Below, one piece after another: positions 55,474 to 64,000 of a stretch of 64,000 bases of DNA. The stretch lies in the NCBI RefSeq assembly GCF_026213295.1, contig NC_079424.1, positions 16,774,970 through 16,838,969 on the forward strand. Reading direction: 5' to 3'. The notes under the pieces were generated by a model. That model was given only the letters and a program-made list of their open reading frames with translations, was not told the DNA's origin and searched no databases. The DNA is from Gadus chalcogrammus. Lineage: Eukaryota > Chordata > Actinopteri > Gadiformes > Gadidae. The stretch's first letter is position 1. Every line of letters starts with the position of its first letter. The position numbers were made by a program, and so were the translations under genes.

Positions 55474-57002
55474 ACCAGAAAGAGAACGGGACAGAGACAC
55501 ACAGACAGAAGGAAATAGCAACAGAGAGAAACAGAAATAGAAGATGAGAAAGAACGAGAGGGAGCGAAAGAGTGAGTGGGAAAGAGAGAGAGCATCTGGT
55601 AACATTTATCCACAAACTGAACTTTTTTCCACCCCGAGTCTCCACCCCTAAGAGACTTTAGAACGGAGGCCCTAAACAAAACAACAAACTTCGACTAGCG
55701 TTTTACTAGGGTAACATTTAAACTAGGACTTGGTGACTCTCCCACTATGATTGGTTCAGGTGAATCCTGTTTATGAGCATTCTTCAGCTGAGGGAGAGAA
55801 AGTTAAAGAGTTGGGGGTGGGGGGGCGAAGTTAAAGAGGAAGGGCAGAGAAAGGGGGGGCAAAGCTCTTGGCACCCCCCTCCCTAATAAACTTTTTCTCT
55901 CGGCCAATCAGCTGTGACTACAGCGAGTGAACTGTTCCAAAGACTTGCTGGTTATAAACTTGAATTGGGTGCAATGATTGCTTCAGGCTGCCCGTTTGGC
56001 TTTTTAAGAAGTGTGCGTGGCTCACATATGGCTCAACTAGCCCAGCATTTGGCCTTTACCTCAGAGTTGAAGGAGAGGGGTAGAGAGAGAGGGGTTGTTG
56101 AATGAATGAGATGCAGCTGAGATAGGAAGCTGGACTGCAATCTTGAACTGGTCACTATGGGATTGTTTGCATAGCTTCTTTCACAAGAAGGAGGGGGAAA
56201 AAAAGTTTTTGCAACTCTGCTCATCACGTAATGTTTACTTGTCTGGGCAACGTTGCTTTGAATATTTCAGAAGGTGGAAACACAACGATCCGGTTTAAGA
56301 GCCATCTTTATTTAGCTGTGGAAGACTGAAAAGTTAAACAACTTGTGTTCAACTGAACACACACAGGTCAAAATGCCTTGTGAAAGAATAAAAACTGATA
56401 AAATGAATTAGGAGAGGAGGCAGATTCTACTATATCCTGGCTTTGAAAACAGGCCATATATTATAAACTCCAAAACAACAAGAAATCCACAATTGTATTC
56501 ACTACCAACGCTCTGACTTGGTCGGAGCTCAGAAACACAGAGCCAAGCATGTATCAGCCAAGAGGTAGCCCCCTTGCTTGTTTGGATGTGCTCCAACAAC
56601 CACCTCCCCCTCCTGTTGCCGAACAGAAAGGTACCATGGAGTCAAATTTCAATTAGGGAAACAATCGGCTTTAACTTTCAGGTCGCTGTGTCCGTGGCTC
56701 CTGCAGCCTGGAGCTGGTGTGGTTGGTTCAAGCGCATGCCTGCGGGTGATTGGACGTTCATTTAAAGCAAAAACTCAAGAGCTGCTACTGCCTCCGCTTG
56801 TTGTGCTCAGTCTGACAAAACACTGAAGGAATGTAACCAATTCAGATAACAGCGCTGCAAATATGTCGCTTCATAAAGGCATGACAGGAGTGTGGACAGG
56901 TATTTCAGAAACATGTGACACAATGCTGCCACTTGAAACATCATCACACTTTCGGTGCTGGAGTATTCCTTAACAGCACAACTGTGTTCTTTTGGTGATC
57001 CA

Positions 57003-57222
57003 CTCGAGATTAAATTAAATTCCCATGCTTCATCCTATTTACCACTGACTTTGGCCAACTGTCTCAACGATAATCCGGCACAGAGTAGCCTCAACAGGCA
57101 ATACCACAGGCAATTCCGCTCGAGATGAAATAAAATTCCCATGCTTCATCCTATTTGCTACTGACTTGGGCCAACTGTCTCAACGATAATCCGGCACAGA
57201 GGAGCCTCAACAGGCAATACCT
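57003..57222. repeat. tandem duplication, 116-bp period
   Basis: Two copies begin CTCGAGAT at 57003 and 57119. Both contain TCCCATGCTTCATCCTATTT and CTCAACGATAATCCGGCACA, with a few substitutions. It is a local segmental duplication in ncoa3 intron 1. Confidence 0.92.
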
Positions 57223-58860
57223 AGATCACCTCTGATCTTCTCACAATTTGGTATGCTGAAAGAGTTTCTCCTCTAGTCCCACGAGAAAATGTGATAAGTT
57301 AATGAATTATTGAGAGCACATAGGGACAGGCAGACAAAGAGTGAAAGCTATGCACCCAAGTCACTTCTTCACCCCATCTGCCGTCAAAGAATACCCCCAA
57401 AGATTGATTCATTGTTAATGCAGCCTGACGCGCCGTGTGAGGGAGAAAGAAAGAGAGAGATAAAGGGACAGGGGGCACCATTTGCCACAAATATGAGCAG
57501 AAAGCGTTCTTCGCACATAGGTTCCCACAGTGGTCATCTCACCACCTACAAAAATACTGCATCCGTGGGATTGCCTAATGGCATTCCGATATAACCTACT
57601 CACATACAGACATCTTTACCCAGTTGAGGAATGTGTGGTGAAGGGACAATCGCTCCCGCTTGATGCAATCTAACTTCCCCAATAACAGTTGACAGGAGGA
57701 TCACAAAAGCCAAGTTCATAATAAACCTGTAAATTTTTTTTCCTCATTCGGCATGGACGATTTGTGTTTTCATGTTTCAGACATCACCACGAAGGGGTAC
57801 CCGGTGGATTGGCAATGATGCACTGGGGCAAAGCGAGATACAGCACACCTAGACATCAACATTGGTTTCTGCCATGACTAACCACCGTCATTATGACTGC
57901 CCATGAGCAAGCTGCGGAGGAATCCCCGTGCTGCTGGGAAAGGTGTAGTGGAGCAAACTCGAATACTTCTTAACCATGAAAGCAGCAGGTATAGTATGAC
58001 CCGGACAGCGGTGCTGCTAAATTAACTGGCAAGCTTCAAATCTACTGTTAAACACGTCGATTTTTAACAGTATCCCAGTCTCTCTCGATAGGCATTTAGA
58101 CATCATGTAACATGTCACGTTACAACAGGCATGTAACATGGTACACCTCAGGCACAACATCTTAACAAATACCGATGTCCAACATAAATATAAAACACTA
58201 TGATATAGGGTCCCATATGTTTTGATCAAACACAATCAACCCCCCGTGGCAAAGTAACGAAAATGAGCCGTAATGTTATACACATTGTGTACTGAAAACT
58301 TGACCATCCGAAGAACAACGTTGAGCCTATCGTGTCCTGCGAGAGTAATCCTCGACAAACCGAGAGTGCATTCACAGCTACAGTGTTACAAAGGTCGAGC
58401 CGTAAAAGTAAGAGAAGTTATTCAGCGAAATAAACGAGGATATCTTCGATTGGTTACAAAGATTACCGTATTCTACCTGTTTACATACAAAGGAGTTCAC
58501 ACTAGTATCGACGTACATTCATCTCCAGCGCTGAATCCACGCTATGATGCTCTTATTATCCTTTCGTAAACTTTGTATCTTAAAAACAATGATACCGAAA
58601 CAACCCAAAACTAAACCGGGAGACAGGTAAGCGGAATGAGCAGAAACCTCTGGTAAGAGTTGAGAACACAGCGAACACACCACAACAGAGAGACGGTGCG
58701 ACTGCTCGTTGTATCACGGTAAAACCCAGACTGCTTAGCAAAGGACTAACGCTGCAAACTGCTTCGCTAAGGGGCTAAGAGTAAATCATGTAGCGGTCAA
58801 ATTGCTCGGTTTCTCGGTATTATAGAGACACCTTAATGGCTTAAATTATTGGAAACTCAC

Positions 58861-58985
58861 CGGCCTCTGTGATTTCATTGAGTAGACCAGTCTCTCTTTT
58901 TCGCGTCTATGAACTCTCCGCCATCTTCAGCAGGACTGTTTGTTTAAATGGAAAACACTCCCAAAGCGCAAGAAGCCAGCTTGTG
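58861..58985 (-). other. ncoa3: ncoa3 non-coding exon 1 (5' end approximate)
   Basis: On the - strand an AAGATGGCGG motif (58927-58918) is followed by about 57 nt ending ATCACAGAGGCCG and a consensus donor GTGAGT. The ATG in the motif opens a five-codon upstream frame (MAESS, stop; 58924-58907). Position, strand and donor quality fit the first exon of ncoa3, but linkage to 45894 is inferred. Confidence 0.7.
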
Positions 58986-59016
58986 GAGAAGCGAGACGCC
59001 TTCTGGGTATCGTAGT
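58918..59016 (-). promoter_or_regulatory. ncoa3: ncoa3 promoter: ZNF143-like and YY1-like motifs
   Basis: On the - strand ACTACGATACCCAGAAGGC (59016-58998) matches 16 of 19 positions of the ZNF143/SBS consensus. About 70 bp downstream lies AAGATGGCGG, the YY1 motif typical of the first transcribed bases of TATA-less housekeeping promoters. No TATA box is seen. Confidence 0.65.
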
Positions 59017-59019
59017 TCC

Positions 59020-62512
<3,493 letters not shown>

Positions 62513-62712
62513 TGGCCAATCAGCTGCCCCCTTACATTTCCCTTTGCAACAGTGGCCACTCCTGGCAGGCCTTTTATGAGTGCAGTAGATCAGACAGCTC
62601 TGAGAGCCGAGGCTGTGCTCTGAGCAGGGTGAGGGCTGACAAGGCTGTCCTCCATGTTTAAATAAGCATTGATATATCACACAGAGTTTGTTAGCCATGC
62701 ATCCACAGAGGT
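62513..62712 (+). promoter_or_regulatory. candidate promoter and first exon of an unidentified gene
   Basis: GGCCAATCAGCTG (CCAAT box, about 62514) and a TTTTATGA A/T element (about 62571) precede a roughly 110-bp stretch ending CCACAGAG|GTAAGC at 62710, a consensus 5' splice site. It has no long coding frame, so it would be a non-coding first exon on the + strand, head to head with ncoa3. This rests only on motif arrangement. Confidence 0.25.
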
Positions 62713-64000
62713 AAGCATGATTTTCCTTATTCTACTACTCTGTTGATGTGGCACCAGCCAGTGTATGAGATTCATGTCCCTGAGTCATGCAGGTTCGTCT
62801 TGACATACAGGGGAGAGGGAGGCTGTCTGCCTGGCACCTCACACACAGAGTGCAGCCCGGAAGGAGAACAGAGCACAGCAGTCATGAGACAAGATGACTT
62901 CCCGGACACAGAGGAGGAGATTTAATGGATGACAATTATTGACCTGAGGAAGACAGTTTCCTCTGGGGGACTTGTGGATAGGATTGTGGCTTGAGAAGCA
63001 AGAGATCCAGGCTGCCTGACCTGGCCTCTCAAAATGGCAGGCTTTGCTGAGGAGTTCTTCAGCAGCAGGAGGAGAGAGTGGGGAGCTGATATTTGGGGAG
63101 GGAAGCAGCGCTGCTATTAACTTATGGTAAACTGACAACACAGCAAGAACTGGGCTGGAGCATAGATAGGCGGTCAGATGTGTGGCTTCTTTTGGGGAGA
63201 GGCTTGCCCTTTTTTTTCCCCTCCATGTTTTTCTGCATCACAGTTCTCACTGTCACATCCCTTTTTGACTACCTAAAGAAAACCATGAGACCCGTATTGG
63301 GAAGGCATAGTCCTGGGAACTCCAGAGACGACTGATCCCTAAAGTCAATGGAGGGTGCTTGTGTTCTAATCCAGTCTATTGATTCCGGGGTTATAGAGAA
63401 GTTGAATGGGCCCAATGGTGTCCTCGATGGCAGTTCTGTGTGCAGTAGCCATTTGAGCAAGCTTCCCCTTTTTGTCCCTCATGCTTGAAGAATTCTGGGT
63501 AATGGTATGCGAGAGAGTGGAGAACGATAAGGAAAATGAAGGAAATGGAGTACAGGCTTTCTCCCCCACAGTAGAAGGAACACTAGCTGGGACCTTGGAC
63601 TAGGTGAGGCTGAACACGTGACACATTGACCTTGACATATCGACCAACCCGTCCAGGAAGTCGACATTGTCATGAATCCCTGCCCCATGTCTTTTTTGTG
63701 GATCCTGATTGGGCCATCGCCTGTTGACATATAAACTATCTTAGCCTAGATCAGGGGACTGCTGGCCTGGATATAACAGCTGCCATTGAATTTTGTCTCA
63801 CCGCGGTCCGACAACATCCTGCATTTATTTCAACCTTTTCAGAGCCGGGGGCTTTTTTGTGAATGGGGAGTTTTGGTAATGCCTCTAATCCTTCCATTCC
63901 CCGCCGGCGTGAGGACTTACGTCGGGCCACTTAGATCAACGTTCGTCTGTCACAGAGTCCTTATTATAGCTGGTCCTCATGGTTAAATTATTCAACGATG
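62713..64000. other. unique sequence to window end, nothing recognised
   Basis: Balanced unique sequence. Open frames on both strands are short and match no known family. If the candidate exon at 62.6-62.7 kb is real, this is its first intron. Confidence 0.4.

Overview
This is 64 kb of vertebrate nuclear DNA, almost certainly from a teleost fish. It carries two spliced genes, one 100-N assembly gap and a very heavy load of (CA)n, (GA)n and (ATCC)n microsatellites. That load is reminiscent of cod-like fishes, but this species-level hint is only an inference.

Layout. (1) About 1-23,700 is intergenic sequence with no supportable coding exon: microsatellites, purine or pyrimidine tracts, unique stretches, one long fold-back hairpin (7974-8064) and the gap at 20995-21094. 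(2) About 23,790-26,090 on the + strand is id1, the HLH-only inhibitor of DNA binding. It has two coding exons (24992-25351 and 25522-25557; 131 aa), a TATA box at 24810 and, about 1 kb upstream, a cluster that looks like the conserved BMP/Smad response element (two GGCGCC palindromes, one in GGCGCC-N5-GTCT form, plus a palindromic CRE). (3) About 26,100-31,100 is an AT-rich spacer with a roughly 35-bp minisatellite. A 1,650-bp DNA transposon (28163-29812, terminal inverted repeats, CAA target duplication) interrupts it, and the transposon contains a GC-rich palindromic satellite and the relic of a spliced gene. (4) About 31,100-58,990 on the - strand is ncoa3, the p160/SRC-3 nuclear-receptor coactivator. 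All 21 coding exons (45875 down to 32780; 1,616 aa deduced) can be followed with consistent splice phases from MSG to the terminal KYC. A non-coding first exon at about 58,861 follows a promoter with ZNF143-like and YY1-like motifs, so intron 1 is about 13 kb. (5) About 59,020-64,000 is intergenic, with a possible first exon of an unidentified + strand gene near 62,580-62,710.

id1 and ncoa3 are arranged tail to tail. id1 blocks bHLH factors downstream of BMP signalling; ncoa3 bridges nuclear receptors to CBP/p300. Nothing in the sequence suggests joint function beyond linkage. No new multi-gene system was found. The most unusual items are the transposon with its palindromic satellite, the 91-nt hairpin, the three poly-Q tracts of ncoa3, and its excess of GTAC 5' splice sites.
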